A DNA stretch of 64,000 bases, from the NCBI RefSeq assembly GCF_947242115.1, contig NC_074728.1, positions 310,001 through 374,000 on the forward strand. The letters are read 5' to 3'. Under the pieces are notes generated by a model, which was given only the letters and a program-made list of their open reading frames with translations, was not told where the DNA came from and did not search any database. Of the stretch, positions 48,421-59,479 are shown in pieces. This DNA comes from Biomphalaria glabrata. Its lineage: Eukaryota; Mollusca; Gastropoda; Planorbidae. Position numbers and translations under genes: made by a program. Each line of letters starts with the position of its first letter. Position 1 is the stretch's first letter.

Positions 48421-48659
48421 ATTATACAATTATGAATATGTCTAAGAATGAGGGAAAAAGAACTATAACCTTTTTTTTCTCCCACAATAACAATGACCTT
48501 ATCAGTCACCTGCAAATAGGGATCATCTCATGGAAATTAGAGGATGGCCTGGACATTAGCTATGGTCAGAACAATGTTGTCCACATAACAGTTCCCCTTG
48601 CTCCAAAAAAGTTTTTTTTTCCTAGGGAACACAGGTGCCGATACTGCTTGGTATTAATG

Positions 48660-48870
48660 ACTTCACAGGTTCTGCCAGGATGTAGCATTTGTGCTGCAAG
48701 CTGCCCAAAGGTCACAAGTTCCTGATTTTTTCCTCAGGTTTGACTACCAAAGCTATTTCCCATGTTGGGCACAGCCGCAAGGCAGCAGAGTTTGGATTCT
48801 GTTTTTTCCTTCTAGGTGGATGGCAAGCTAAGGCTAATGAGCCTTTCCTACCTGAAGATTACCTGGCTTA
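48660..48870 (+). repeat. Dispersed repeat fragment (shared with 23.1 kb, partly 55.8 kb)
   Basis: Shares 'GCCAGGATGTAGC', 'CAAGGCAGCAGA.TTTG' and 'CAAGCT.AGGCTAATGAG' with 23140-23310. A weaker match lies at 55790-55860, within the inverted 5' part of a LINE. It may derive from a LINE 5' region. Confidence 0.5.
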
Positions 48871-49203
48871 GTTGCCAGTTGTTCAACTTTGCCCTTTCTC
48901 TGCCAGACACAATATCTCCTACATCATGGGACTTTCATTATTACCTGTACTTGTTGCTTGTACTCATATTGTTATTTAAATAACCAATAACAAAATCTTT
49001 CTTTTTATTGTTATTCTTGGTATTTATTGAAAAGGATTTTTTTTAGTTCTCCCAATTAACAATGGTACAGTATCATGAAAGGCAACATTGATTAAAAAAA
49101 AGATGTGTTGTGCCGCTCTTATCATATTTATAAGTTGAATTTGTATTTGATGATTGCAGAAATGATGCTTAAAATGAATGAATTTTTCCTACTTTTATTT
49201 CAG

Positions 49204-49346
49204 GGGATTCATTCAACAGATGAAGTCAACTTCATACAGAATCTAGTTTTTTATGTGGAGAGAGCTTATAGAACACCTGACTATGAGCTTATAGAACACC
49301 TGGGAACGAGGAAATATAACAATAAAAGCACAGAGATTCATGCCAG
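49204..49346 (+). pseudogene. PHKB: PHKB pseudogene exon E
   Basis: Follows TTTCAG and ends before GTAAAT. Reads [26 protein letters not shown], the most diagnostic PHKB/PHKA stretch (human PHKB ...[22 protein letters not shown]). A local duplication of GAGCTTATAGAACACCTG then follows. The conserved WERG is encoded in another frame from the following KYNN.STEIHA, showing a frameshift. Confidence 0.9.
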
Positions 49347-49634
49347 GTAAATATAACAATAAGGACAGAGAGCCTGATAATTATAACAATGGAGATACAT
49401 GCTGGTAACTTAAACAATGGAAGAATAGAGATGCATGCTTACTAGATATAACAATGGTAAAAAAGATAACAATGGAAACAGATATCCCCCAAAAAATAAA
49501 TATAATACTGGATATCTAATTTTTTATTCATTGACATCTAATTTAATGAAATAGAACACATAATCTTATCTTATCATAAGCAAGAAATGCAAGATGTTTT
49601 AAGAAATATATTATTGTATTTGTCATCATTTCAG

Positions 49635-49776
49635 TTGGCATTGCTAGAGCAGCATTAAGGCAGTCAATGAATGCAACTTATTTGGTGAGCATGGAGCCAC
49701 CTGGTCTGGGATTTTTGTTAATATTGATGCCCACCACAGGAACAGAACAATCTTACCCTGGGAATCAAACTCTGAG
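49635..49776 (+). pseudogene. PHKB: PHKB pseudogene exon F
   Basis: Follows TTTCAG and ends before GTAAGC. The first frame gives GIARAAL, the next gives AVNECNLFGEHGATWSGIFV and NIDAHHRNR; human PHKB has [20 protein letters not shown] and so on. One base is missing at the AAL/AVN junction, and about four codons are missing after RNR. Confidence 0.9.
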
Positions 49777-50810
49777 GTAAGCAAAGAACAAAGCCTCTTT
49801 GTAAAAAAAAATGCCCATGGAAAGATAACAAAAGTAAAAAAAAAAGTATGTGGGCAGACTCTTGGCAAAGTGCAAAACAATGAGTCCTAATAACCTAACT
49901 AACTTGAAAGGTTCTTTTTGGGGACTTGATGGTCAAAGATATTAGCATAGTACATGGGCTCTGGTGCTGTGGCTAGTTCAGAGATCTGTTTGTATCCTCT
50001 TCAGAGCTTATCTATATTTAACCATATTTTATTCACCTCTTTATAACCATTTTACCATTGTAATATGAGGCCAAAGAAAAAAGAATTTATGTACTAGGTA
50101 CTAGGCAGCCTAGCAGAGAAACTTCATTTTTGTAGATCACTCAGTCTACAACTGCTATTAGTCTTACATCTCCTATTCTCAACCACAGCAACTCTTTCTA
50201 TTTTCAGTTTGTATTCATGTTTGAGTAATAGGAACTGAGATTAATTTTGAATATCCCATTATTAGGTCTCCGCACAGTCCACTATATGGTTTTCATTTTG
50301 CATGATTAACCTGGCTAATTCAGACAAACTGTTCAATGCTCTAATGACACCGGGGAAGGAATACTTGGACAAATTTGTCCTAGCATATGGAAAAAGAAAT
50401 GTGCCTTTATCTTTGTGTCTTTCTTAGTATATTAGGTGTGTTTTGTATTTGCAAATTATTGTTCAGTGTTTATGTTTTACTACTTTACTTTTTAGTCTTT
50501 AGTTCAGAAGCATCTCTAAATTTAGTGACTTTACCAATGGTGTTACTCAAACGTGAATAATTGTTTGTTATAAATCTCATAGCTCTATTTTGCATCATGT
50601 ATTTTAATTTTATGTTTATGTTGTTAGGTTGTTTTCATTTATTTGGGGAGGGGGGGGGTAATTACTTATACCAATTATTAAATCATACCATTTGCTGAGC
50701 CATCAAAAAAATTGTTACTTGCTTTGAAAATAAGAAATATGCAGTACATATGCATTGCAAATAAATGAATCTACAGATGTAGCAGGACTAGTTGAAAATA
50801 AAGCACTTTT
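49777..50810. repeat. Intron sequence with dispersed-repeat copy
   Basis: 50290-50580 matches 14330-14480 and 14780-14870 ('TCAGACAA.C..TTCA.TGCTCTAAT', 'ATTTGTCCTAGCA', 'ATGTGC.TTA'), with related pieces at 59495-59640. No other feature recognised. Confidence 0.5.
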
Positions 50811-51112
50811 ATGGCATAATGTGAGATATTGGTCTATAACTTTTTGGTTCTCCAGGTGGTTTATTTTTCTTTAAAATGGGTATTATGTTTGCGGTTCTCC
50901 ATTCTTGTGGTATGTCTCCAGTTTTCCATGTATGGTTGATAAAGTTAAGTATACAGTTTTGGGCCTGTGGTCCTAGTCCCTGAATCATTTCATTTGTTAT
51001 TTTATCGGGTCCAGGGGATTTTCTTGAATGACTTGAGGCTTTTTAGGGCAGTATTGAGCTCATGTAGAGTGAAGGGAGTGTCAAAGATCTGACAGTTGAC
51101 TGTTGGAGCTTT

Positions 51113-51751
51113 TTATTCTTTCTTTAAGATATTACTGAAGGCCTGGTCCAGTTGTTTTCTTGGCTTTGACTTGTTAATGTTGGCAAAATATTTATTGAAT
51201 GTTTCAGCCTTTTTAAGGTTTTCTGTTATTATGTCGTCATTGCCTTTTATAGGTTGGGGGTTTGTTATTTGTTTCTTTCCTGCTGGCCGGTGCAGAAGGG
51301 TCCAGGCCTTTCGACCATCCTTGTTTAGATCTAGTTGTTCGCATGTTGTGGTCCACTTTTTCTTTTTTTCTGTTTTAATTTTGTATCTTATAAGCCCTGT
51401 CAATTTGTTGTACGTTGTCTTGTTCTCTCTAGTAGGGTTTTTTTTCTATAGTCTTCCTGGCCATGTTTCTTTCTTTTACTAATTTATCTAATTCAGGTGT
51501 CCAAAAAGGTTTGTATTTCTTAACTTGGCCTCGAGGGATGTATTTTTTTGCTGCTTGTAAGATGTTGGAGACTATAGTTGTGTAGGTTGAATTGACGTCT
51601 GTCTCAATTATGCTTGATAGTCTTGTGTCTGTTTCTTGTGAAAAAGCTGCCCAGTTAGCTTTTTTATAGTTCCATCTAGTTGTTTTGTTGGATTGGTATC
51701 TACCTGGCGTTCCAATATTGAGGAGTATAGGCCTGTGGTCACTACCTATGT
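51113..51751 (-). pseudogene. LINE inverted part: end of endonuclease and linker
   Basis: Directly inside the hAT target site the - strand reads DIGSDHRPILLNIGTPG, then RWNYKKANW, and a linker. This continues the endonuclease frame from the other side of the hAT element (...TVLE at 54544). Lower down, the frame AFSNILKKE ends at 51113. RT then continues in pieces to SYRPI at 50828-50850. Confidence 0.85.
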
Positions 51752-51759
51752 CTTCAAGT

Positions 51760-54535
51760 TAGGGGTGCACTGGATAGTCCCTCCGGCTCCGGCTTCTGCC
51801 GAATATCCGGCATTTTTTACTATCTGGTGCTATTCGGCTCACTATTTGGATATCACTACCGGATAGTAAACCGGATAGTAAAAAATACACCTATTTAATA
51901 TGCATAAAGTGGACCTCGTTCCATTACTGTCTGTTATAGAATGTATTAATGCTTATATGAAATCAAAATAATGTGCTTAAAAATAGAGCCATTATGCATA
52001 TGCACCAAATATCATTTGTTATAAAGACAAGGCATGTTAATAACTTAATATAAATAGAGATGAAACTTTACATCATAAATGCGCTTTACATACAGAGCAG
52101 CAATGGCTGGCACTTTTTTCAATTTGTCTTGACCTTTGAGTAAGTTAGTTAACATGTTAAAATGCTACATTCCTTGACTACGTCATGCTGACCAGACGTC
52201 TGTCTAGCTGTGCGGGTATATCTCCAGAGGTAGAGATGAACAACTCCCACCCCTTTAGTCCATCACATTGAGTTTTTTTTTATAGGCAGGTGACCACAAG
52301 TTAAATACGATGGACGTAGGTTTAATGTCAGCGTATTGACACTCTCTAGTGGTCACACCTTTCGAGGGAACTGAGTTTGTTTACTTAGTAGTTAATCTTT
52401 ATTGGGGGGGGGGGGGCTGGACTACAAGAGCCACACCTCTAAGGTAACCAGGTATATTTCTAGATGACATCTCCCTCCCCCTTTTATTTGTTTAGCCCAT
52501 CACATTGAGTTCATTGATTGACATGTGAACCCAAGTCAGATACGATGGACGTAAGCACTCTCTAGAGGTCACACGAGGGAACTAGGTTTGATATTGGGTG
52601 GTGGACTAGACTTTACATTATAAATTCGTATTACATACGTAGCAGCGATGTCTGGCACACTTTAAAAGCTTGTCTTGACCTTTGAGTGGTCTAGTAACCA
52701 TGTAATATTTCTTAACTATGTCAAGCTGATTGTCTAGATGTGCGAGTATATCTCCAGAGGTAGAGATGAGCAACCCCCACCTCCTTTTGTTTGTTTAGTC
52801 CATAACATTGAGTTCACAGATAGGCAGCTGACCACATTAAGCCAGATGTCAACATGTTGACACTTTCCAGAGGTCACATCTTATGAGGGAACTGAGTTTG
52901 TTTACTTGGAGAAGAATTTTTATTAGGGGCGGTAATACAAGCCAAATCTCTATAAGGTTAATCTGGTATGAGTTTGTTTATTATGAGATAGGTTGTCAAT
53001 CAAGGGTCTGGAACACAAACCACACCATTTATACTATTGGCCGGGACAATAAGTTTGTTTACTTTAAGTCTCAATTAGGAGGCTGGACTACAAGCCAAAC
53101 AGACACTGACCAGGGTTATCATTAAAGGGAAGGCTAAAGAGACTCATCACCCCCAACTTCTTATTTGTTTAATCCATGACAATGTATTGATAGACATTGA
53201 CCATTCTTAAGCCAGAATGGATTAACGCAGATTGTTGAGAAAAATTTGACACTGTCTAGAGGTCACTAGATGATGAGACTAAGTTTGTTTACTTGGAGAG
53301 AAATGTCATTTAGGGTGCTGAAAACATGTTCGTTGCACAATAAAATAAAACAAATATGTGCATGTGTGCGTGTATGTATTTTTTCCCCTTGTATTAAAAC
53401 TTTTAGAAAGAAAACTAATATCATTGTTTTAATCTATTGACTTAATATATTAAGGAAAACCTTACAGTAACATTTAACATCACAGAAAATAAATTGATCT
53501 AAAGCACCACAATTAGAATTGGAATGTTAAGAAACACTTGACCTCTGTAACTAAGGTACGGATATAATTTATCTATATGCTTGACTGACCATGCCAATGT
53601 GTTATCTTTTTTCGCCTGCACACTAAACACTGTTGCGTATGCCCAAGAACAAAAACGCATGATGGTCAACACCATCATCTTTACACACTACACTAGGACT
53701 ACATGTGTAGGCTCACTAAGTCTATCTGACCAGATTGTTACTATCAGTCGAACACAGAGTCTATTTATGTTTTTTTTTTGGTACGGAGGGTGTGAATGAG
53801 TTTTTTTTCTTCTATAGTTGATTTTCGTGATTTTCTTAGATCTATATAACAGTAGATCTAAACATAGATACCAATAATAGGCCTACAGACTACAATTAAA
53901 TCTATGCTTCGCAACATTTAAGGCTCTGGCTATGACTAGGTATAATAGATGTTCCTGCTGTTAATAAAATATCGTTTGCCGCAAATGGATTAATAAATAT
54001 ATGAACTACTACGCTTCAGATTCCAACTATTAACTAACAGCTATCAGTATTAAGCCCTTGAAGCCAGAACCAGAAGCAGTCTTTGGACTTAAAATTACAA
54101 GTCTGATGACCAGTTGTTGGTCAGAAATTCTTGAACACATAGCCTACATCCAACCACCATACAAGCCAGATGAGAGATTTACATTAGTAACTAGTTAAAT
54201 ATATACTAACATATAACATTGACCCTCCAACACACAGCCTTTATGGTTGGTGGCCTCGTACATGCTACACAGATTAATTTTTGTTTATAAATACTGTTAA
54301 GCTTGAATAAATCAATCAGTAACAGAGTTTAAAACAATAAGGTATATAAAAGGAAAAAAAATAATACCAACAAATATAGGTATGTTATTTAACAGTTTCG
54401 TAAAATGCTCAGCAATACAAGCTATTTACAAGACACTTAGGTATTCGGCTCCGGCCCCGGCCGAATATCAAATTTTACTATCCTTCATATCCGGCTCCGG
54501 CCAGATATCAAAAAGTACTATCCGGTGCACCCCTA
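51760..54535. mobile_element. hAT element, 2776 bp, inserted in LINE
   Basis: Ends TAGGGGTGCAC / GTGCACCCCTA extend inward as CCGGATAGTA- and CCGGCTCCGG-type subterminal repeats on both sides. An exact 8-base target duplication CTTCAAGT flanks it (51752-51759 and 54536-54543). Removing the element and one duplication restores a continuous endonuclease reading (...TVLE-DIGSDHRPI). No transposase is recognisable. The interior has long degenerate direct repeats: about 52080-52440 recurs near 52620-52960, with weaker copies near 52440 and 53130. Confidence 0.92.
52403..52416 (+). repeat. Poly-G tract
   Basis: Run of 14 G inside the 2.8-kb hAT element. Confidence 0.8.
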
Positions 54536-54543
54536 CTTCAAGT

Positions 54544-55140
54544 ACTGTTATTTTAGAAGAGTCGGTAATGTCTGTAGAGATAAAAGTTAGGTCAGGTCTG
54601 CTAGTTGGTTTGTGTGCTCTGTGGAGGAAAGTTGGAGGTGTAGTTTTGTTTTGCAGAAGTTGTAGGTTAGAGGCATTTGTTACATCCTCTGTTTCTTTGC
54701 CACGCTTGTTGTAGTGTGGGTAGCCTAGGGAAGGTGTGTGTGCATTGAAGTCGCCAGCTATTATTGTCCTTGTGTAGTGTGGTAGTTGTATGTCTATTTC
54801 TGCTGTTGATGATGGTGGGCAATAGTAGTTTTTGATGGTGTACTTTGTTCCTCCTCTCCAAAGAAGTATTTCCTGCGTGTCGATGTCTGTATTGTTCTGT
54901 ATTTGTTTTACTGTGGCTTGTGTGTTGTTTCTTATGAGGGTCATAATTTCCTGGCATTTGGTGCAAAGGCATCTGTACTGTGTGTAGCCTGTGATGTTTA
55001 TTTTTTTTTCTTGGGCAGTAGTGTTTCTTGTAATAGCGCTATGTGTATATCATGCTTCTTGAGTATGTGTTGGAGTTCTGTTGTCTTGTTTAGATGTTGA
55101 GTTGCAAAAGGTTTAGGTGTTTGCTGCTAGTCTGTTTTCT
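54544..55140 (-). pseudogene. LINE inverted part: APE endonuclease N-terminal half
   Basis: On the - strand, frames at about 55140-54945 read NLLQLNI and, further on, IALLQETLLPKK (the endonuclease N and E motifs, interrupted by frameshifts and stops). 54944-54544 is open with IIAGDFNAHTPSLGYP (the GDxN motif) and PDLTFISTDITDSS up to the hAT insertion. It belongs to a related but different family from the LINE at 38566. Confidence 0.88.
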
Positions 55141-56090
55141 ATTTCCAGTAGCTGACTTATCACAGGCAGTCCTGGAAGAAACTGCCATGCGCAGACCTTT
55201 TACAAGGCGACGTCTGAGCTCGTATGGATTTCGTTAAATTCCTTGGCATTTAGTGTAGGCTGGGTGTTTCCTCAGGCTTTTTTAAAATATATAAATATAT
55301 AGACCCCACATTTTAAGGGAGTTTTCGGTCTTGGCAATTTTCTCCAATACTGACATAAAAGGAAACATCTAGGTCTGAAGACTGTAACCGGAATATCCAT
55401 GGGACAAGGTGGGGTTGGCCAATGGTCCATTCTCCGCCATCCATAGAGCTCTCCAAATGGAACTTTTCTGCAGTAGAAAGCTTAAAGTGGACTGTGCCCT
55501 GGGTATGCTCTGTGGAATCGTCACATCCTGGATCCAGGCCCCTTCACGATATCACATTCACCAGATTTAGAAAAAAAAACACTTCATGATGGGTTTATGT
55601 CTAGTATTATAATGTAATGAGACAAGGACCTCCGTCTGGTGTAGTGCAATCCAGACCTCTGTCAAAAAGCACCTAGAGGGGGGGAAGGTCCACTATTATT
55701 CACTTAGTGAAATGCAAGTGGAAAGGCAGTGGGGTTATTTATTTCTCTTGGTCATTTCCAAGCCCCGATACCCACACGGGGGAGTATCACCACATAGTGG
55801 AGGTTTGGAGTCAGAGTTTTCCTTCTCCTAGATGGGTTGCGTTATTTAGGCTGACGTGCCCCATCAACACGAAGCTAAACTGGTTTTGAGGCGCCAGTGT
55901 TCCGCCTTTCATCCCTTCTCCTGTCAGTTTGTAAGAACAGGTTCCGCCGGATTTTTGAGAAAATCACACGTGAAGGCCAGGAGCTGGATTTGACTGTCAG
56001 AGGCATTTAGAGACGCAAGCCATGGGAGCATTTCTTGGAAAGTGGGTGCTTATCCCCACTTTCACCACCGGCATTGACAGTCCTTTGGAA
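55141..56090 (-). mobile_element. LINE inverted part: 5' region
   Basis: About 950 bases between the endonuclease and the inversion junction, read on the - strand as the element's 5' leader. No long open frame remains. It contains a segment (55770-55870) similar to repeat fragments at 48.75 and 23.2 kb, which may therefore be LINE 5' pieces. The exact junction is placed at about 56085-56095, where the + strand begins TTAVFIDLQQAYDRVW. Confidence 0.6.
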
Positions 56091-56679
56091 CACTACAGCA
56101 GTATTTATAGATTTGCAGCAAGCCTATGATAGAGTGTGGAGAAAAGGTCTATTTTTGAAGATGAAAAAAATGGGCATCCATGGAAAAATGTACAGCTGGA
56201 TCAGGGCATTCTTAAAAAACAGAACCATCCAAACCCGATTCGAAGGTGCCATCTCTAGTAAAAAAAGTTTGGAAGAAGGACTACCACAAGGTTCAGCCCT
56301 TAGCTGCACTCTCTTTCTAATCTTCATGAATGACCTCCCGGACCTCATTTCGGTCAATAAGGCACTTTATGCAGACGACCTTTTAATTTGGACTACAGAG
56401 AAATATCCAGTGCTGACTAGATCCAAACTAAATAGAGCCCTCACAACTATCTCCACATATTCAAAATTATGGAAAATGGAAATAAACAAAGAAAAGTCAG
56501 TTTATTCAATCTTTAGCCACAGCAACAAAACAGCAAAAAGAAACTACATCCTAAAAATAGACTCTCAGCTAATAAATAAAGAAGAAAATCCAACATATCT
56601 TGGTGTAAAACTAGACCAAAGACTGTCTCTAAAACACTTTATGGCAGATTTAAAAGAAAGGGGAAATCACAAAGATTAA
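56035..56679 (+). pseudogene. LINE upright part: reverse transcriptase palm
   Basis: The first 18-20 residues are not LINE RT (they read across the junction). Then FIDLQQAYDRVW (motif A, about 24-35), GLPQGSALSCTLFLIFMNDL (motif B, about 82-101), LYADDLLIW (YADD at 112-115) and YLGVKLDQRLSLKHF. A frameshift in the run near 56650-56665 ends it. RTs of this type need the missing fingers segment, so it is inactive. Confidence 0.9.
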
Positions 56680-56684
56680 ACATA

Positions 56685-58169
56685 ATGAAACACCTAGCAG
56701 GAACATCCTGGGGAGCTGAAAAGAAAACCTTAAGACAGTTATACACTGGATATGTCAGATCTGTAATGGATAACTGTCTCTCCATACAAGTAGCTGCCAA
56801 CAAAACCTATCAATCATCATTAGATACAATCCAAAACCAAGCCTTGCAGTTAATTAGTGGAGGTATGAGAACTACTCCCACAGCAGCCTGTGAAATAGAC
56901 TCCAATATTGAACCTCTTAAGTTAAGGTGCATCAGAGCAGCATTAGAAGCTATTGAGAGATACAGAAGGTTGGAAGACGATCATCCAAATAAATTACTAA
57001 CACAGAGAAATAGGAAAAACAACCAAAAAAAGCAAAGGACTCTGATCCAACTTACTGACGAACTAGCCCTAAAACACCACCTACCCAATAACAGAGAAAA
57101 AATTACCAGGTTTTCAAACATTACACCCGGACTAAACTACAAACAACCAACCATCAAAACACATTTACTAAATGACACCTTAACAAAAGAATCAAATCCA
57201 CTGGAGCTCAAAGTAGGCACGCTTGAAACAATCGAAAGCTATCAAAAAACAGCTATCCATATTTATACAGACAGATCGGCTTTCAAAGCTACCATCAATG
57301 CTGGTCTTGGTGCCTTCCTGGTCTTCCCTAAAAATAAACACTTTGAGATAAGCGCACCCTATGGTGATTACTGCTCAAACTTCCAAGCCGAAATTGAGGC
57401 AATTACCATAGCACTCCAGACAGTGGAAAACAAATTATATGAAGGAGTGCAACCACCATCAGATATTGTTGTCTTTACAGACTCCCAATCTACTCTGCAA
57501 GCACTTAACAACAGCACTTTAAACAGCCCAAGAGAGTTGACAACACACATTGTGATAATCCACCAGATGATATCAAAATTAAATATCAATATTACACTAC
57601 AGTGGATCCCTGGACACATTGGCATCATGAGAAATGAAAAGGCAGATAAACTATCAAAGGCAGGTTCATCTATGGAACAACCAGATAGACCTGTTAACTA
57701 CCTCACCCTAAGGTCAATGTTAGTCAACAATCACAAAGAGGAGTGGCTCAACCAATGGGCATCAGGAAACACAGGCAGAGCCATGTACAGAGAAATGACT
57801 ACGCCTAACAAACTGGACAGTATTAACTTCCTCCCCCGCAAAGAACAATCTACAATCTTCCAACTAAGAACAGGACACACACCACTATTAAATTACCACC
57901 TGAACAAAATAAACTCCACACAACTACCCCTTTGCAGACATTGCGCCCACCCCTTTGAAACCGTAAACCATATCCTCTTTGAATGCCCCTCCCTAATCCA
58001 CCTTAGGCAGACCCTACTTCCACTACAGCCCAACATAACCAACACCCTGTACGGCAGTGCTGAACAACTGAAGAAAACAGCACACTTTTTTTTCCTTGGC
58101 ACAGTCTGCAAAAGAGCTCACAGCTCAGCAGCAATAAAGCTGGCTAGAGGAAGAAGAAGAATGGCATAA
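56685..58169 (+). pseudogene. LINE upright part: RT thumb, RNase H, C-terminal knuckle
   Basis: 494 open residues beginning HLAGTSWGAEKKTLRQLY (thumb). RNase H: IYTDRS (D about 195; usual Gly replaced by Arg), FQAEIEAI (E about 235), VFTDSQS (D about 264), WIPGHIG (about 307) and EKADKLSKAG (D about 319). C-terminal CRHCAHPFETVNHILFEC knuckle at about 417-434. The final residues run into the GAA tail and the 17-base target duplication, so the present stop is not the original one. Confidence 0.92.
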
Positions 58170-58343
58170 TGTGAGATCTAGTCAGTTTCATCAGGAAACC
58201 AAGCACTTCACTACTCTGCTGCCATGTATATTCCTCAAAACCTAATCTTGTGAACTTTAAATGTGTAAGAATCCTGGATCTTGATATTTGCATACTCTTG
58301 TATCCTTGAACTTTTCTAAATGACTTTTTTTTTTGTATCGCAG

Positions 58344-58530
58344 AACACTGATGCCTCTCCGTAAGTTGGCCTGCATTAGCCGTAAATGAATATGATGTTA
58401 GAATGAAAACAATTGAGAAGGTCATTCGCAAGTTAAAGGCAACTTTGGTATCAAACATTTTCCTAGAGATAGGTACAAAACAGCTATAGAGGACAAAAAT
58501 AGAAAGTATTACCGCCCTGCTGCAATTGAG
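58344..58530 (+). pseudogene. PHKB: PHKB pseudogene exon G
   Basis: Follows TATCGCAG and ends before GTATGA. Reads NTDAS (human NTDAA), then after a break PALAVNEYDVRMKTIEKV and IRKLK. After a further one-base loss it gives NFGIKHFPRDRYKTAIED then KNRKYYRPAAIE, against human [20 protein letters not shown]... Several stops lie in any single frame. Confidence 0.9.
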
Positions 58531-59128
58531 GTATGAGTTTTAAAAAAAATAGTTCTTACTTTACATTTACACGCTTTGTTTTAAGTTTGTACATTTTTGT
58601 TTCAAGTTTCTCAGTGCTGTTTTTTTAACTCTTCAAATAAAACACAAATGTATCAAAACTACTGTTACAATTATTATTCTCCCATTTTTTTTTTATATAA
58701 TTCCAAGAATTAAAATGGAAAGTAAATTATTTAAAAAGAAAAGATGATTGATTTGTCTGTGTAGTCTCACTTCCCTTTATCTCACTCAGATCAAATGTAT
58801 TTTCAAAACAGTAGGGTTTCAAAATACTTTGTGTCTTATATGTTGGAATTACAAAGTTGTCTTAGAATATTGAACATTTAGACAAGTAATTCTTTTAGTA
58901 CTACTATTAGAGTCTACAGATATTGGGTTAAAACCAAATTGTTAATTTTTTTCTATCAACAGTTTTTATTATGGGACAAAATTTTTTTTTTCTAATAAAA
59001 AAAATGAGTGTTTTATCAAATTATCAAAAAGTGTTTGATTAAATAACATTTGTATGGGTCAATGAGATTATATTGTTCTATTAGCAGCTCCAATAACTTA
59101 ATAATTGTGAAACATCTCTCTTCTACAG
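58531..59128. other. PHKB pseudogene intron
   Basis: AT-rich intron-like DNA between two recognised exon relics; no other feature. Confidence 0.55.
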
Positions 59129-59181
59129 TTTTGATGGGCTTGAATTTGAGGGACCTAAGATGTCATTTTAATTGATTTACA
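59129..59181 (+). pseudogene. PHKB: PHKB pseudogene exon H
   Basis: Follows TTCTACAG and ends before GTAAGT. Reads FDGLEFEGPKMSF-stop-LIY, corresponding to PHKB LFDGIECEFPIFFLYMMID. Exon G ends ...PAAIE, exactly where the family continues with IKLFDG. Short and decayed. Confidence 0.75.
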
Positions 59182-59479
59182 GTAAGTTTTTTTTTTCTTT
59201 TAATTAAGTTTAAAAAAAAAAGGTTGCTTCTCATTTGTCTTAATTGTTAGCACACTCATGACAAAATAATTAATCAATATGTCATTTACTACACCATGAA
59301 GTAATAGTACCTCTCCCACAATTTAAATTAATCTACCCAAAGAACCCAACTATGTTTGAAAAAAAAAAAAAGATTATATTTATGAAAAGTACTAAAAAAA
59401 CAACATTTTTGTTTTAATTGGTTTTAAAAATTGTTATTTGTTCTGGTACAGGTGCATTTCAAGTAAGCACAAAGCCTCC

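Larger units (their letters stand above)
50828..58160. mobile_element. I-group LINE with inverted 5' half (twin priming), split by hAT element
   Basis: A 17-base direct repeat ATGGCATAATGTGAGAT bounds the whole block (50811-50827 and 58161-58177). From the left edge to about 56090 the LINE is on the - strand: reading right to left it has a 5' region, APE endonuclease, then RT up to SYRPI at the left edge. From about 56090 to 58160 it is on the + strand, beginning at RT motif A and ending in a GAA-rich tail. The two parts together make one LINE missing only about 55-60 codons of RT. That is the signature of a single insertion with 5' inversion. Net LINE length without the hAT insert is about 4.55 kb. 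Confidence 0.85.
37237..59181 (+). pseudogene. PHKB: Decayed PHKB gene (phosphorylase b kinase beta subunit), 5' half
   Basis: The intact protein is the beta regulatory subunit of phosphorylase kinase, a cytosolic (alpha-beta-gamma-delta)4 complex that activates glycogen phosphorylase. Eight exon-sized blocks in order match the N-terminal glucoamylase-like region: QSP..GLFP...[126 protein letters not shown] and FDGLEFE. Introns with GT/AG ends are kept, so it is not a processed copy. Frameshifts or stops fall in at least five blocks, plus one 74-bp insertion and one local duplication, so it cannot encode PHKB. Two LINEs and a hAT element lie in its introns. Duplicated copy versus the species' only copy cannot be decided from this window. 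Confidence 0.88.

Noticed and set aside
59452-59462. An 11-base PHKB exon between TACAG and GTAAGC
   Set aside because: Too short to carry any recognisable similarity; splice-like ends alone occur by chance.
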